Assembly (NCBI RefSeq): GCF_008807075.1
Contig: NZ_CP035632.1
Span: forward strand, 558,001 to 622,000
Origin: Synechococcus sp. RSCCF101
GTDB lineage: Bacteria > Cyanobacteriota > Cyanobacteriia > PCC-6307 > Cyanobiaceae
Direction: 5' to 3'
DNA: 64,000 nt
Position 1 is the first letter of the stretch; each line of letters opens with the position of its first letter. A model generated the notes under the pieces. That model had not been told where the DNA came from and ran no database searches. It worked only from the letters and a program-made list of their open reading frames with translations. This document shows, piece by piece, positions 41,801-53,921 of the stretch. A program made the position numbers and the translations under genes.

Positions 41801-43492
41801 ATGGTTGCTCCCACCGTGGTCTGGTTCCGCCGTGACCTGCGCGTGCACGATCACGCGCCGCTGCGGGAGGCGGCCGCTCACGGCCCGGTGCTGCCTCTGT
41901 TCATCCTGGACCCGGCCCTGCTCCATCACCCGGAGACCGGTCCCGCCAGGGTCGATTTTCTGCTCCGGTCTCTCCGTGCCCTGGACCATGATCTGAAGAC
42001 GCGGGGCTCGGGCCTGACTGTGCGAATCGGCGAGCCGTCGGCCGTGCTCGCCGAGCTGGTGCGGGAGATCGGTGCGAGCACCGTGATGGTCCACAGCGAT
42101 TGCGAACGCCTGGTCGGTCGCGTGCGCGATGCACGCGTGGCGGAGCGGCTCGGGCCGCTCGGGGTGCGCCTGCGCTGGTTCGATCCGCCCGGCAGCACGC
42201 CGGACCTGCTCTCCCACTCCCACTGGCGCCGGCTCTGGATCGCCTCCATGGCCATGCCGATCCTCGAGGCGCCGGCCCGGCTCCCGCCGCCGCCACAGTC
42301 CCCCCAAGGCGCCACCAGGATCCCCAGCCTCAGCGCCCTGGGCCTGCCGCCCTCGGACGTGCCCCAGCCCGAGGCGGGCACCGACGCGGCCAGGGAGCGG
42401 CTGCGCAGCTTCCTCGAGGATGGTGCCAGCGAGACCTACTACTGGCAGCTCAGCGAACCCGCCGCCCGGGTGAGCTCCGGCCTGAGCCCCTACCTCAAGT
42501 TCGGTGTCATCAGTCCGCGGGAGGTCGTGCAGCGGCTGCGCGGCTCGGCCCATGCCCACACGGGTCCACGGGCCCGCCGGTCGGTGGGGCAGCTGCTCAG
42601 CCGCCTGCGATGGGCCGCAAGCATGCACCAGCGCTTCCGCTATCTGCCGCAGCTTGAACTGTGCTCGCTCTGGAGCGTCTTCGATGCCGGCGGAGACCCC
42701 AGCGAGCTCGAAGCGCCGCTGGATGAGGCCCTCTACGCCGCCTGGAGAGAGGGGCGAACCGGATACCCGATCGTGGATGCCGCCGCGCGCTGCCTGCTGG
42801 CCGAAGGCGGCTGGCGTTCGCTCAACTTCCGGGCCAGGGCGATCCACTCCAGCTTCCTCTCCAACCTCTGCGGCATCGACTGGCGCTATGGAGCGCTGCA
42901 CTACATGCGCCATCTGATCGACGGAGACTGCGCGATCGATCACTACCAGTGGGCGATGCAGGCGGGGGTCACCGACGGCCGTCCGGGCGGCTGGTCAAGG
43001 ATCTATCACCCCGGCCAGACGGCAGTGACCCGGTGCGATCCCCACGGTCTGTTCATCCGGCGCTGGGTGCCCGAGGTGGCCCACCTGACCAATGATCAGC
43101 TGGGAGAGCCGCCACCGCTGGATGGCTATCCCGCGCCGATCGTCCGCTATGAGCAGTGCCGTGAGCGCCGGGAGCAATGGCTGCTCGAACGTCGCGCCGG
43201 CATCCCCGGTCACGGCGTGGGCCAGCTCGCCAGGTTGCCGCAGTCCCTGCGGCCATTCGCCGCCGAGCGCTTCCCGCACGCGGTGGTCGACTGGAGTGAG
43301 GCCCCGGGCCAGGCGCTGCACCCTCCGGCTCTGCCGTTGGATGGACTGACGCCTGAGGAGGAGCGGGCCCTGCTCAGCTGGTTTCCGGGCAACCGCAACC
43401 GGGTGTCCAGGCGGCGTCCTCCGGCGCGTCCGGCACGGCGCTCGTCGCGCAGGGCCCCCGCACCCGGACAGCTGGACCTGTTCGCCCTCTGA
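41801..43492 (+). CDS. DNA photolyase/cryptochrome-family flavoprotein
   Basis: 563 residues. N-terminal Rossmann antenna domain (VVWFRRDLRVHDHAPLREAA) and C-terminal FAD domain (RTGYPIVDAAARCL, SFLSNLCGIDWRYGALHYMR, WSRIYHPGQTAVTRCDPHG, IRRWVPEV). The FAD region with DHYQWAMQAGVT is of a cyanobacterial type often annotated as photolyase or FAD-binding cryptochrome; repair of cyclobutane dimers is likely but not certain. The Arg/Pro-rich last 35 residues end in GQLDLFAL, matching the bacterial sliding-clamp-binding consensus. ATG 41801 is used; the frame is open upstream inside pgeF. Confidence 0.87.
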   Translation: MVAPTVVWFRRDLRVHDHAPLREAAAHGPVLPLFILDPALLHHPETGPARVDFLLRSLRALDHDLKTRGSGLTVRIGEPSAVLAELVREIGASTVMVHSDCERLVGRVRDARVAERLGPLGVRLRWFDPPGSTPDLLSHSHWRRLWIASMAMPILEAPARLPPPPQSPQGATRIPSLSALGLPPSDVPQPEAGTDAARERLRSFLEDGASETYYWQLSEPAARVSSGLSPYLKFGVISPREVVQRLRGSAHAHTGPRARRSVGQLLSRLRWAASMHQRFRYLPQLELCSLWSVFDAGGDPSELEAPLDEALYAAWREGRTGYPIVDAAARCLLAEGGWRSLNFRARAIHSSFLSNLCGIDWRYGALHYMRHLIDGDCAIDHYQWAMQAGVTDGRPGGWSRIYHPGQTAVTRCDPHGLFIRRWVPEVAHLTNDQLGEPPPLDGYPAPIVRYEQCRERREQWLLERRAGIPGHGVGQLARLPQSLRPFAAERFPHAVVDWSEAPGQALHPPALPLDGLTPEEERALLSWFPGNRNRVSRRRPPARPARRSSRRAPAPGQLDLFAL

Positions 43493-43528
43493 GTGCGCCA
43501 CAGTGTGCGCCCACCGTGCAGCGCAGCG

Positions 43529-44302
43529 ATGTCCGCCTCTCTCCAGGCCACCTACTTCGGGGCCAACGGCTGGCTGCTGCAGTTCGGCCCGATGCGGGTG
43601 CTGGTGGATCCCTGGCTGGTCGGATCTCTCCGCTTCCCCCCGGGACCCTGGCTGCTGGAGGGTCGCCTGCCCCGGGACTGGCCCATTCCCGCCGATCTGG
43701 ATCTGCTGCTGCTCACCCAGGGACTGCCGGATCACTGCCATGAGCCCACCCTGGATCGTCTGCCGCGCACCTGCCCGGTGGTGGGTTCCGCCGGCGCCGC
43801 TGCGCGCTGCCGGGCTCTTGGGTTCGAGCAGGTCCATGCCCTCAGTCCCGGCGAGGCTCTGGAGCAGGGGCCGCTCCGCATCGATGCCACCGAGGGTGCG
43901 GCCGTGCCCAACCGCGAAAACGGCTATGTGCTCAGCCATGAGGCGGGCCGCGTCTACCTGGAACCCCACGGCTTCATGCCGGCCGCCGTGGCGGGGGGGG
44001 CGGTGGATCTCGCCATCACCCCCGTGCTCGATCTGGGCCTGCCGCTGGCCGGCGCCTTCATCGAGGGGCGTCAGCTGCTGCCGCGCCTGCTCAGCACCCT
44101 CCGGCCCCGCGTCGTGATGGCCAGCACCACAGGCGGCAACGTGGCGTTCAGCGGGCTGATCAGCCGGCTGTTCTGGGCGAAGGGATCCCTGAGCGAGGCC
44201 GAAGCCCTGATCGCTGAGCAGGCCCCGGGCTGCCGGTTCATCGACCCGGAACCCGGTCACGCCTACAGCATCGCCAGAGAGGCGCTTCCCGCGACGGCCT
44301 GA
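43529..44302 (+). CDS. Metallo-beta-lactamase-fold protein (UlaG-like)
   Basis: 257 residues. The start ATYFGANGWLLQFGPMRVLVDPWL is that of the UlaG-like beta-lactamase superfamily, but the usual HxHxDH motif appears altered: LTQGLPDHCHEPT retains Asp-His-Cys-His-Glu in a TxGLPDHxH form. It may bind metal differently from hydrolases of the family. Such proteins occur widely in cyanobacteria and plants, without known function. It follows the photolyase after 36 bases and converges with the binding-protein gene, with both stops in a small palindrome. Confidence 0.75.
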   Translation: MSASLQATYFGANGWLLQFGPMRVLVDPWLVGSLRFPPGPWLLEGRLPRDWPIPADLDLLLLTQGLPDHCHEPTLDRLPRTCPVVGSAGAAARCRALGFEQVHALSPGEALEQGPLRIDATEGAAVPNRENGYVLSHEAGRVYLEPHGFMPAAVAGGAVDLAITPVLDLGLPLAGAFIEGRQLLPRLLSTLRPRVVMASTTGGNVAFSGLISRLFWAKGSLSEAEALIAEQAPGCRFIDPEPGHAYSIAREALPATA

Positions 44303-44311
44303 GGGCCTCAG
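44299..44311. terminator. Stop-codon hairpin at 44.3 kb
   Basis: CTGAG (44299-44303), GGC, CTCAG (44307-44311); arms contain the two convergent stop codons. No T-run. Confidence 0.35.
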
Positions 44312-45462
44312 AGCGCCTGGTAGCTCACATCGAAGCGTCCATCGGGAGGCCGACCCGGCCGCATGTTCATCTCACTCGAGGCGCCGTTGGGCCGGATGCG
44401 CTGCTGTTCCGCCCGCAGCCTCAGCCCTTCGCAGAGAGGCACCGGTGTGGCCTCCGGATCCAGCCAGTCGGAGGGATCGAGCGAGCCCGGATCGGCCATC
44501 GCCAGCACGGTCATCACGCCGGCGTCGTAGCCGGCGGCTTCCACAGGACCCGGCAGCTCCACCCAGCGCGTCATGAAGCGCTCCGCGAAGTCGGTCCAGC
44601 CCGGTCCGCGGCTCCCCGCATCCAGCGCCAGAGACGGGGCGAGGGTTCCAGGCACCGCCGGGGCGCCGCTGATGGTGCCCAGGCTCCACCAGCGGCTCTG
44701 ACCGCTCAGGCGCTCGCTCAGCTCCGTCAGCAGCGGCGAAGTCGATGAGGCGATCACCGCCACGGCATCGGGCTGGAGCCAGTCCACGTCGGCGACCAGC
44801 CGATCCAGCCCCTCGCCATCCCCCGATCCGACGGATTGCACCGGTCCTCCTCCGGCACTGACCACGAGACCGCCGGCTGCCTCGTAGCGATCCAGGAACA
44901 CGGCGCTGTCCCGGCGGCTGTCGCTGCTGCCGCTCTCCTCCACCAGCATGATCCGCCTCCAGTTGAGATCCAGGGCGGATTCGGCCAGGCTGGCGAGCCC
45001 CTCGCTGCGTGCCGGTGAGAGCAGCCAGAGGTGGTCCCGATCGCTCGCCGTGGGCAGGGCGTCCAGCGCCGGCCCCCGGGTCAGGGGCAGCAGCACGGGC
45101 ACGGACCGCCGGCGGGCCCAGCGGCCGTAGGCGAGCGGGTCCGCTCCGGGCGGGGCCACCACCAGGGTCAGCTGGGCTCCGGCACGCGGGTCCTGAGCCA
45201 GGGCCGCTTCCGGATCGGCGAGGGCCGGGAGCGCGGTGATTCCCACCGGCTCCGAGGCATGGCCGCAATCAGCGGCTTCCTCGAGAGCGACCTCGAAGCC
45301 CCGTTGAAACGGTGCCGCCAGGCTCGATCCCTGGCGGTCCGAGCCGTGAATGATCAGAACCGATGGCCGGAGCGGCTGCAGGGACACCAGCCCCTGCACG
45401 GCGACCACGGCACAGAGAACACCGGTGGCGCGCATGACGGGCCGGGCCGTGTCGTCGGCCAT
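44308..45462 (-). CDS. Periplasmic-binding-protein-like (ABC substrate-binding fold)
   Basis: 384 residues. A hydrophobic N-terminal segment (VLCAVVAVQGLVSLQPL) suggests export or anchoring. The rest fits a type I periplasmic binding fold of the branched-chain amino acid receptor class: SVLIIHGSDRQGSSLAAPFQ near the start, LNWRRIMLVEESG in the middle and VEAAGYDAGVMTVLAMADP late. No transporter genes are adjacent, so ligand and partner are unknown. It is the last gene of a minus-strand run that begins with hemH; the gap to the upstream small gene is 59 bases. Confidence 0.7.
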   Translation of the reverse strand: MADDTARPVMRATGVLCAVVAVQGLVSLQPLRPSVLIIHGSDRQGSSLAAPFQRGFEVALEEAADCGHASEPVGITALPALADPEAALAQDPRAGAQLTLVVAPPGADPLAYGRWARRRSVPVLLPLTRGPALDALPTASDRDHLWLLSPARSEGLASLAESALDLNWRRIMLVEESGSSDSRRDSAVFLDRYEAAGGLVVSAGGGPVQSVGSGDGEGLDRLVADVDWLQPDAVAVIASSTSPLLTELSERLSGQSRWWSLGTISGAPAVPGTLAPSLALDAGSRGPGWTDFAERFMTRWVELPGPVEAAGYDAGVMTVLAMADPGSLDPSDWLDPEATPVPLCEGLRLRAEQQRIRPNGASSEMNMRPGRPPDGRFDVSYQAL

Positions 45463-45521
45463 CCGCTCAGGGGTGGGTCGGGACGTGCGGGCCAGGGGTC
45501 GGACCAGCGATCGGGCAGAGC

Positions 45522-45773
45522 CTAGGAGTCACCGGAGGCTGTGTCCGGTTGCCCCGGGCCTGGAGCCGGGGTGTCGTCGTCGGAGCGCTCGGGACGGTCG
45601 GGGAAGAGCTGGGTGAGCAGTCCGGTCGCCATCAGGCTCAGCCCCAGCCCGAGGGCGAGGGATCGGTTGGCCGACTCCGGCCCGCCTCCCCAGGCGGCCG
45701 CCGCGAGGAAGGCCGCTCCCAGCAGCAGACTCGGCACGAGCACGATGCCCTTGGCGGTGCGGTTCAGGCTCAT
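45522..45773 (-). CDS. Small membrane protein of unknown function
   Basis: 83 residues with two predicted membrane helices (GIVLVPSLLLGAAFLAAAAW and LALGLGLSLMATGLLTQLF) and a charged, Asp/Pro-rich C-terminus. The ATG at 45773 overlaps the stop of the preceding nuclease-like gene by 4 bases (ATGA), indicating translational coupling. No recognised family. Confidence 0.62.
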   Translation of the reverse strand: MSLNRTAKGIVLVPSLLLGAAFLAAAAWGGGPESANRSLALGLGLSLMATGLLTQLFPDRPERSDDDTPAPGPGQPDTASGDS

Positions 45774-46222
45774 GCGGGCTCCGTGCAGGGTCGGCGGGCC
45801 AGTCCGGCCAGCTCCATCGCCTCCGCCATGTCGCTGCCGTCGTCCAGACGTGTGACATCGGCCAGAAGAACGCCGTCGCTGCTGCCGCGCGGCCTGAGGT
45901 TGACCCGTGTCCCCCGCGGCAGCTCCTGCCTGAGCCACTCGGTGGCCTCCGGGGCGGCCTCGGCCTCCACGTCGAGGCAGGAGATGGCCACCGGCATGCT
46001 GCGGTTGCGGTCACCGACCTGGAGCAGGCCGGGCCCACGGACCTGCAGCACCTCGGCGGCAGCCACAGCCGCGACCGGCAACGCGATGACCTGCAGCGCC
46101 AGCGCCGCGACCAGGGCGACGGCGGCGCAGCTCAGCCGGCGCAGGCGGATCGTCAGAGCTTGGCGCCGCAGTTGGGGCAGTAGAGGTGTTCGTCCAGTGT
46201 GGTGGCGCCGCATTCGTGGCAT
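45770..46222 (-). CDS. Secreted staphylococcal-nuclease-like protein
   Basis: Up to 150 residues. After a basic lead and a hydrophobic signal-like segment ([20 protein letters not shown]) comes a short SNase/thermonuclease-like domain: [18 protein letters not shown], then [18 protein letters not shown] and [10 protein letters not shown]. It is shorter than typical nucleases and key catalytic Arg/Glu residues are not obvious, so activity is doubtful. Start uncertain: ATG 46222 or 46213 would overlap ilvB by about 60-70 bases; otherwise only a CTG at 46156 is available. Confidence 0.55.
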   Translation of the reverse strand: MPRMRRHHTGRTPLLPQLRRQALTIRLRRLSCAAVALVAALALQVIALPVAAVAAAEVLQVRGPGLLQVGDRNRSMPVAISCLDVEAEAAPEATEWLRQELPRGTRVNLRPRGSSDGVLLADVTRLDDGSDMAEAMELAGLARRPCTEPA

Positions 46223-48006
46223 TCCCGCGTGGTGTCCAGGGCCAGTTCAGGGTGGCTCGGCAACCCCACCATCTGTGCGTTGCTGCGACCGGGCGGCACC
46301 ATCGGATAGCAGTTCTCGTTGCGCCGCACGTGCACATCCACCAGCACGGGACCGGGATGGTTCAGTGCCGCCGTCAGGCCACTTCTGAGTTCGGATCGCT
46401 CCTGGATCAGCAGTCCGCGCACCCCGAAGGATTCAGCCAGGGCGACGAAGTCGGGCATCCCCGGCAACATGTCCGACGCGGAGTACCGCTCCTCGTAGAA
46501 GCGTTCCTGCCACTGCCGCACCATCCCCTGCCAGTGGTTGTTGATGATCACCACCTTGGCGGCGATGTTGTACTGAGCCAGGGTGCCCAGCTCCTGGATG
46601 TTCATCAGGATGCTGGCATCACCGGCCACACAGATCACCTGTTCGCCGGGCAGTGCCGTCTTGACTCCCAGGGCTGCCGGCATCCCGAATCCCATGGTGC
46701 CCAGACCGGCACTGCTGACCCACTGACGCGGCCCGCAGTTCAGGTACTGGGCTGCCCACATCTGGTGCTGACCCACGTCCGTGGTGACGAAGGCTCCGGG
46801 GGCCAGCTGCCGGAGCGCGAGCAGCACCTCCTGGGGATAGATGGTGCCTTCCTCCGGAGGTGTGGTGAGGGGGTAGCGACGCTTCCACTCGGCGATCCGC
46901 TCGAGCCAGGCCCCGGTGCGCACCTCCACATCCGCCATCAGGCTCGCTTCGACCAGCAGGGCCAGGCTCTGGTGCACGTCGCCCATCACGGCCACGTCGG
47001 GCCGGCGGTTCTTGCCCACTTCGGCGGGATCGATCTCAAGATGCACCACCCGGGCTCTGGGGGCGAAGGTGTCGAGGCGACCGGTGACCCGGTCATCGAA
47101 GCGGGCGCCGGTGGCGATCAGCAGATCGCATTCGGTCACGGCGAAGTTGGCATAGGCCGTGCCATGCATGCCGAGCATGCCCAGGGCGAGGGGATGGTTC
47201 TCGTCGAACGCGCCCTTGCCCATCAACGTGGTGGTGACGGGAATCTGGAAGCGCTCGGCCAGGGCCTTGAGCGGATCATGGGCGCCGGCTGACACAGCAC
47301 CGCCACCCACGTAGAGCAGAGGGCGGCGGGCGGAGCGGATCAGCTCCAGCGCCTCGGTCACCTCCCGGGAGCCGGGGCTGGCCGGGACACGGAAGCCGGC
47401 CGGCCGCACCGTGCCCGGCTCCACAGGCACGTAGGCGAAGCTCTCCTGGCCCACGTCCTTGGGCATGTCGATCAGCACGGGGCCGGGACGGCCCGTGGCG
47501 GCGATCAGGAAGGCCTCCGCCACGATCCGGGCGATGTCGGCCGGGTCGCGCACCACCCAGGAGTGCTTCACGATCGGCATCGTGATGCCGAAGATGTCGG
47601 TCTCCTGGAAGGCGTCGGTGCCGATGGCCGATCGGGGCACCTGACCGGTGATCACCACCATGGGCACGGAATCCATCTGGGCCGTGGCGATCCCCGTGAC
47701 CAGATTGGTGGCACCGGGTCCTGACGTCCCGAAGCACACCCCGACGCGGCCGGTGGCCCGGGCGTAGGCATCGGCGGCATGGGTGCCGCCCTGCTCATGC
47801 CGCACGAGCACGTGTTTCAGCAGCCCTCGAGATTCCGCCCGGTGCAGAGCGTCGTAGACGGGCAGGATCGCCCCGCCGGGGTAGCCGAAGATGCACTCCA
47901 CACCGTGGCGGTGCAGCGCGTCCATCAGGGCATCGGCCCCGGTCATGGTGACGGGATCGCCGCTGGCGGCGCCGGTTGACGCGATGGGGCTGCTGGTGAG
48001 TGTCAC
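46153..48006 (-). CDS. ilvB: Acetolactate synthase large subunit with C-terminal zinc ribbon
   Basis: ThDP-dependent enzyme that starts valine, leucine and isoleucine synthesis. 617 residues from GTG 48006. ThDP glutamate in [22 protein letters not shown] near the start; cofactor-binding [14 protein letters not shown] and [16 protein letters not shown]. The last 25 residues add an unusual CHECG...CPNCGAKL module (C-x2-C-x10-C-x2-C), a likely zinc ribbon. An open frame continues upstream to 48576 but is antisense-like sequence over the M23 peptidase gene. The gene follows the peptidase after 29 bases. Confidence 0.95.
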   Translation of the reverse strand: MTLTSSPIASTGAASGDPVTMTGADALMDALHRHGVECIFGYPGGAILPVYDALHRAESRGLLKHVLVRHEQGGTHAADAYARATGRVGVCFGTSGPGATNLVTGIATAQMDSVPMVVITGQVPRSAIGTDAFQETDIFGITMPIVKHSWVVRDPADIARIVAEAFLIAATGRPGPVLIDMPKDVGQESFAYVPVEPGTVRPAGFRVPASPGSREVTEALELIRSARRPLLYVGGGAVSAGAHDPLKALAERFQIPVTTTLMGKGAFDENHPLALGMLGMHGTAYANFAVTECDLLIATGARFDDRVTGRLDTFAPRARVVHLEIDPAEVGKNRRPDVAVMGDVHQSLALLVEASLMADVEVRTGAWLERIAEWKRRYPLTTPPEEGTIYPQEVLLALRQLAPGAFVTTDVGQHQMWAAQYLNCGPRQWVSSAGLGTMGFGMPAALGVKTALPGEQVICVAGDASILMNIQELGTLAQYNIAAKVVIINNHWQGMVRQWQERFYEERYSASDMLPGMPDFVALAESFGVRGLLIQERSELRSGLTAALNHPGPVLVDVHVRRNENCYPMVPPGRSNAQMVGLPSHPELALDTTRECHECGATTLDEHLYCPNCGAKL

Positions 48007-48035
48007 GGCGGAAGGGGACCGTGTCGATGATCCAG

Positions 48036-48650
48036 TCAGCCTAGGGGCTGAACCCGGGCATGGCCCTGCCGGCGCCCCCTGGCCATGGCCCTGAGGATGC
48101 GTGCGGGATCGAGCCACTGCCCGTTGTGACGGATGCCCCAGTGCAGATGAGGGCCGGTCGTTCGGCCGGTGAGCCCCACCCTGCCGATCCACTGGCCTCG
48201 CCGCAGCCGCTGCCCGCGGCGTACGGCACCTCCGGCGAAGCGGTAGACCCCGCTCGCCGTCTGGCCCTGGAGGTGGCAGTAGATGTGCTGATAGGCACCG
48301 GACCGGATCACCAGACCGATGCCGCAGAGACCGTCGTCGATCACGTCCACCACCACGCCCGACCACCAGCTCTGCACGGTGGCACCGCTGGGGGCAGCGA
48401 TGTCGATGCCGCGGTGCATCCCCGGCACGCCGTTCAGCCGGCGCGGGCCGTAATGGCTGGTGAAGCCGTGGAAGTCCCGGATGGGGAACACGCCGCGCGC
48501 CCACACCTGGTCCAGCGCGAAGACCGGGGAGGCCCCCCCGCCGACGATCAGTGCCAGGGCGGCGGCCACGCTCCAACGTCCGGCGTGCCCAGGCGAGGGG
48601 GTTCGGCTCGCCGCCGGGTCAGAGCAGTCCGAGGGCATGGAGAGGGCCAT
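48036..48650 (-). CDS. M23-family peptidoglycan endopeptidase
   Basis: LytM-type zinc metallopeptidase, up to 204 residues, exported: signal-like segment [19 protein letters not shown]. Zinc-site motifs are intact: [14 protein letters not shown] (HxxxD), QHIYCHLQ and [12 protein letters not shown] (HxH). Probably cleaves or remodels cell-wall cross-links. ATG 48650 or 48638 both lie inside the end of hemH, an overlap of 20-32 bases, so it is likely translated from the hemH transcript. Confidence 0.88.
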   Translation of the reverse strand: MALSMPSDCSDPAASRTPSPGHAGRWSVAAALALIVGGGASPVFALDQVWARGVFPIRDFHGFTSHYGPRRLNGVPGMHRGIDIAAPSGATVQSWWSGVVVDVIDDGLCGIGLVIRSGAYQHIYCHLQGQTASGVYRFAGGAVRRGQRLRRGQWIGRVGLTGRTTGPHLHWGIRHNGQWLDPARILRAMARGRRQGHARVQPLG

Positions 48651-49794
48651 GGCCGCTGAGCAGCTCCACCAGAAAAGCGGAGAAGCCGATCATGGCCAGC
48701 CGGCCGTTCCAGATCTCAGAGCTGTTGTTCCAGCCCCAGGCCCATTTGTCCTGGGGATAGAGCTTGATCCGGCGCGGCAGGGCGGCGGCCTGATCCAGGT
48801 TCACCTCCGGACCGTCGAGGGCGGTCTGCACCAGATCGGCCAGGCCGCTGATGAAGGGGGCGTAGGTGTCGAGGGCGGGAACGCGGTGGAAGCGGGCGAT
48901 GCCGGCCTCGGTGGCGATCTCGCGGTATTCGATGTCGATCTCCTCGAGCGTCTCGATGTGTTCGCTCACGAAGCTGATCGGCACCACGACCAGATCGTCG
49001 ACGCCCGCTTCCCCCAGCTCCCGCAGGGCGTCATCGGTGTAGGGCCGCAGCCATTCGACCGGACCGACCCGGCTCTGGTAGGCGAGGGTGTGGGGGTTGT
49101 CGTGGCCGAGGATCTCGGCGAGGCGGCGCATGATCAGGGCGCTGCAGGATTCGATCTCCTTCTGATAGGGATCGCCGGCCTCCTCGACGTAGCTGCGGGG
49201 CACGCCGTGGGCACTGAAGAACACGTGCGCCGCGTCGGGCTGGGGGCAGGAGCGGATCTCCCGGGCGATCAGCTGGGCCATGGCATCGATGTAGCCCGGA
49301 TGGTCATGCCAGCTGCGGATGCAGCGGATCGGGAGCCTGGAGAAGGCGGGATCGGCCTGGCGCAGCCGTTGCAGCTCGCGGAAGCTGGAGCCACTGGTGC
49401 TGATCGAGAAGTGGGGGTAGAGGGGCAGCACCACCACTTCATCGATCGCATCGGCCTTGATGTCGGCGACGGCGGACTCGGTGAAGGGGTGCCAGTAGCG
49501 CATGGCCACATAGGTGGTGGCCTCGATGCCCCGCTGCCGCAGCAGGCTCTGGAGCTCCCGGGCCTGCTGCTCGGTGATGCGTCGCAGCGGAGAGCCGCCG
49601 CCGATGGAGGCGTAGGCCTGCTGTGACTTGCCGCTGCGCAGGCTGCTGATCAGCCAGGCCAGAGGCTTCTGCAGCGAGGGGATCGGCAGGCGGATGATCT
49701 CCGGATCGGAGAAGAGGTTGTAGAGGAACGGCCCGACGTCCTGGATGCGCTCCGGACCGCCGAGATTGAGCAGCACCACGCCGACACTTGCCAT
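48619..49794 (-). CDS. hemH: Ferrochelatase with chlorophyll-binding-type C-terminal helix
   Basis: Inserts Fe2+ into protoporphyrin IX, the branch point of haem and chlorophyll synthesis. 391 residues. Start [40 protein letters not shown] contains the catalytic His; [12 protein letters not shown] and [17 protein letters not shown] are conserved. Residues 350-391 form a linker and a membrane helix with [13 protein letters not shown], the light-harvesting-complex motif known from cyanobacterial ferrochelatases. ATG 49794; the frame is open upstream. First gene of the minus-strand run hemH - M23 - ilvB. Confidence 0.96.
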   Translation of the reverse strand: MASVGVVLLNLGGPERIQDVGPFLYNLFSDPEIIRLPIPSLQKPLAWLISSLRSGKSQQAYASIGGGSPLRRITEQQARELQSLLRQRGIEATTYVAMRYWHPFTESAVADIKADAIDEVVVLPLYPHFSISTSGSSFRELQRLRQADPAFSRLPIRCIRSWHDHPGYIDAMAQLIAREIRSCPQPDAAHVFFSAHGVPRSYVEEAGDPYQKEIESCSALIMRRLAEILGHDNPHTLAYQSRVGPVEWLRPYTDDALRELGEAGVDDLVVVPISFVSEHIETLEEIDIEYREIATEAGIARFHRVPALDTYAPFISGLADLVQTALDGPEVNLDQAAALPRRIKLYPQDKWAWGWNNSSEIWNGRLAMIGFSAFLVELLSGHGPLHALGLL

Positions 49795-49930
49795 TCCTTC
49801 GTGGTCGCCGAGCCATACATCAGTGCGGGTGAGCGTAACGCTGCCGGGATGGTCACGGGGTCTGGCCGGCAGGCCTGGTCGTCGGGCGATCGGGTCGTTA
49901 CCGTCCGTCCCTCCCGGCCTGCCGCAGCCC

Positions 49931-51115
49931 ATGCATGGCCCCCCACCGGATCTGGGTCCGCAGCTGGCACAGGCCAACAGCGCCCTTCAGGATCGCGGCA
50001 TCGCCCTGCGCCTGGAGCAGCGTGGCGCCTCCCTCGCGATCCGGGGGCCTCTTCCGCCCCGCCATGGTTCCGGCCCCTACCGGACCCAGCGTCTGAGCCT
50101 GGGCCTGAAGGCGTCGACGAGCGGCATGGAGGAGGCCCGGAGCCGAGTGCTCCAGGTGCAGCGGCAGCTGCAGCAGGGCCGGTTCGCATGGGACGACTGG
50201 GGCGGTCGGCGCACGGCGGGGGGTGCGCCGGCGTCCGTGCAGGTCTCCACCGCGGAGCTGATCCTGCGGTTTCAGGCGGCGTTTCTCGCCGAACCGCGGC
50301 GCAGGTACAACCCGGCCGGCACACGCTCCACGTGGGCCACGGCCTACAGGCCCTACCTGCGCCGGCTCCAGGCCATGGCCGCGCCGGGGCGCCCTCTGGA
50401 GCCCGGCCTGCTGCTTCAAGTGCTGGAGAGCTACCCCCAGGCCAGTCGCAGCCGGGCCCAGTGCGGCACGGCCCTCGCCGCTCTGGCCCGCCATCTGGGG
50501 CTCGAGCTGCCGGCGGACTGGCAGAGCCTGGCCGGTGGCTACGGGCTGCATCGCGCCCGCTTCCGCCAGCTGCCGAGCGATGAACGGATCGAGGCCACCA
50601 TCGCCCGCATCCCGAATCCGGCCTGGGCTCTGGCCTACGGCCTCATGGCCACCTACGGCCTGAGGAATCACGAGATCTTCTTCTGTGACCTCTCCGCCCT
50701 GGCTCCGGGGGGAGACCGGGTCCTGCGGGTGCTGCCGACCAGCAAGACCGGAGAACATCAGGTGTGGCCCTTCCCGCCGCGCTGGGTGGATCGGTTCGGC
50801 CTCGAGCGCCTGGCGGCCGAGCCCGCTGCATTGCCGGCGGTGTGCCTGGACTTGAACCGCACCACCCTGCAGCAGGTGGGACGACGGGTCGGCGAGCAGT
50901 TCCGCCGCTACGGGCTCTCTCACACTCCGTACGACCTGCGGCATGCCTGGGCCGTGCGGACGATTCACATCGGCCTGCCGGACACGGTGGCGGCGCGGAT
51001 GATGGGCCACTCGGTGGCGATCCACACGCGCACCTACCACCACTGGATCACGCGTCGGGATCAGCAGCAGGCCGTGGATGCGGCGCTGGCCCGCAGCCAG
51101 GGCCTGACGGCCTGA
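49931..51115 (+). CDS. Tyrosine-recombinase (phage-integrase-fold) protein
   Basis: 394 residues. A helical core-binding region (about 120-210) precedes a catalytic domain with RI Arg in YGLRNHEIF, Lys in [14 protein letters not shown] in [16 protein letters not shown], and the nucleophile Tyr in RTYHHW. The first box II residue, usually His, is Tyr here (YDLR). No attachment repeats, tRNA, excisionase or phage genes are nearby, and its base composition matches the host, so it is more likely a resident recombinase than a recent element. It diverges from hemH (136-base gap) and precedes the methyltransferase-CobO gene by 41 bases. Confidence 0.8.
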   Translation: MHGPPPDLGPQLAQANSALQDRGIALRLEQRGASLAIRGPLPPRHGSGPYRTQRLSLGLKASTSGMEEARSRVLQVQRQLQQGRFAWDDWGGRRTAGGAPASVQVSTAELILRFQAAFLAEPRRRYNPAGTRSTWATAYRPYLRRLQAMAAPGRPLEPGLLLQVLESYPQASRSRAQCGTALAALARHLGLELPADWQSLAGGYGLHRARFRQLPSDERIEATIARIPNPAWALAYGLMATYGLRNHEIFFCDLSALAPGGDRVLRVLPTSKTGEHQVWPFPPRWVDRFGLERLAAEPAALPAVCLDLNRTTLQQVGRRVGEQFRRYGLSHTPYDLRHAWAVRTIHIGLPDTVAARMMGHSVAIHTRTYHHWITRRDQQQAVDAALARSQGLTA

Positions 51116-51156
51116 GCGGTGCTGCAGCGAGGATTGCTCGGCCCGGACACCGCCCC

Positions 51157-53299
<2,143 letters not shown>

Positions 53300-53363
53300 G
53301 CCAGACCGTTCTGAACCGGGCGCCACCGCCGTCCACCGCCCACACCAACCACCGGATCCCTCC

Positions 53364-53912
53364 ATGGCCAGCAAGGACATCGAAGCGAGTATGCGCAAGT
53401 CGGTCGAGTCGACCCAGCGCACCTTCAACACGATCCGCACCGGCCGCGCGAATCCCTCGCTGCTCGACAAAATCCAGGTCGAGTACTACGGCGCCGAGAC
53501 ACCACTCAAGTCCCTGGCGACCCTCTCCACCCCCGATGCCCAGACCATCAGCATCCAGCCCTTCGACGCCGGTTCGATCGGCCTGATCGAGAAGGCGATC
53601 GCCATGAGCGATCTCGGTCTCACCCCCAACAACGACGGCCGCCTGATCCGCATCAACATCCCTCCCCTGACCGAGGACCGGCGCAAGGAGCTCTGCAAGC
53701 TGGCGGCCCGCTACGCCGAGGAGGGCAAGGTGGCGCTGCGCAACATCCGCCGCGATGCGATCGACAAGGTCAAGAAGCAGGAGAAGGAGGGAGAACTCTC
53801 CGAGGACCAGAGCCATGACCGTCAGAGCGAGGTCCAGAAGCTGACCGATCGCTTCATCGCCGAGATCGAGCGACATCTCGCCGACAAGGAGGCCGACATC
53901 CTCAAGGTCTGA
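53364..53912 (+). CDS. frr: Ribosome recycling factor
   Basis: Splits post-termination ribosomes with EF-G. 182 residues, the normal length. Family features: [51 protein letters not shown] and [21 protein letters not shown] 53364 ([10 protein letters not shown]). It lies downstream of pyrH, and the flavoprotein gene follows after 9 bases. Confidence 0.97.
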   Translation: MASKDIEASMRKSVESTQRTFNTIRTGRANPSLLDKIQVEYYGAETPLKSLATLSTPDAQTISIQPFDAGSIGLIEKAIAMSDLGLTPNNDGRLIRINIPPLTEDRRKELCKLAARYAEEGKVALRNIRRDAIDKVKKQEKEGELSEDQSHDRQSEVQKLTDRFIAEIERHLADKEADILKV

Positions 53913-53921
53913 GCGGCCCCG

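Noticed and set aside
48007-48576. Upstream extension of ilvB
   Set aside because: Arg/Pro/Gly-rich shadow of the M23 peptidase gene; GTG 48006 gives the normal N-terminus.
49931-51115. Prophage or genomic island based on the integrase-like gene
   Set aside because: No tRNA, attachment repeats, other phage genes or composition shift around it.
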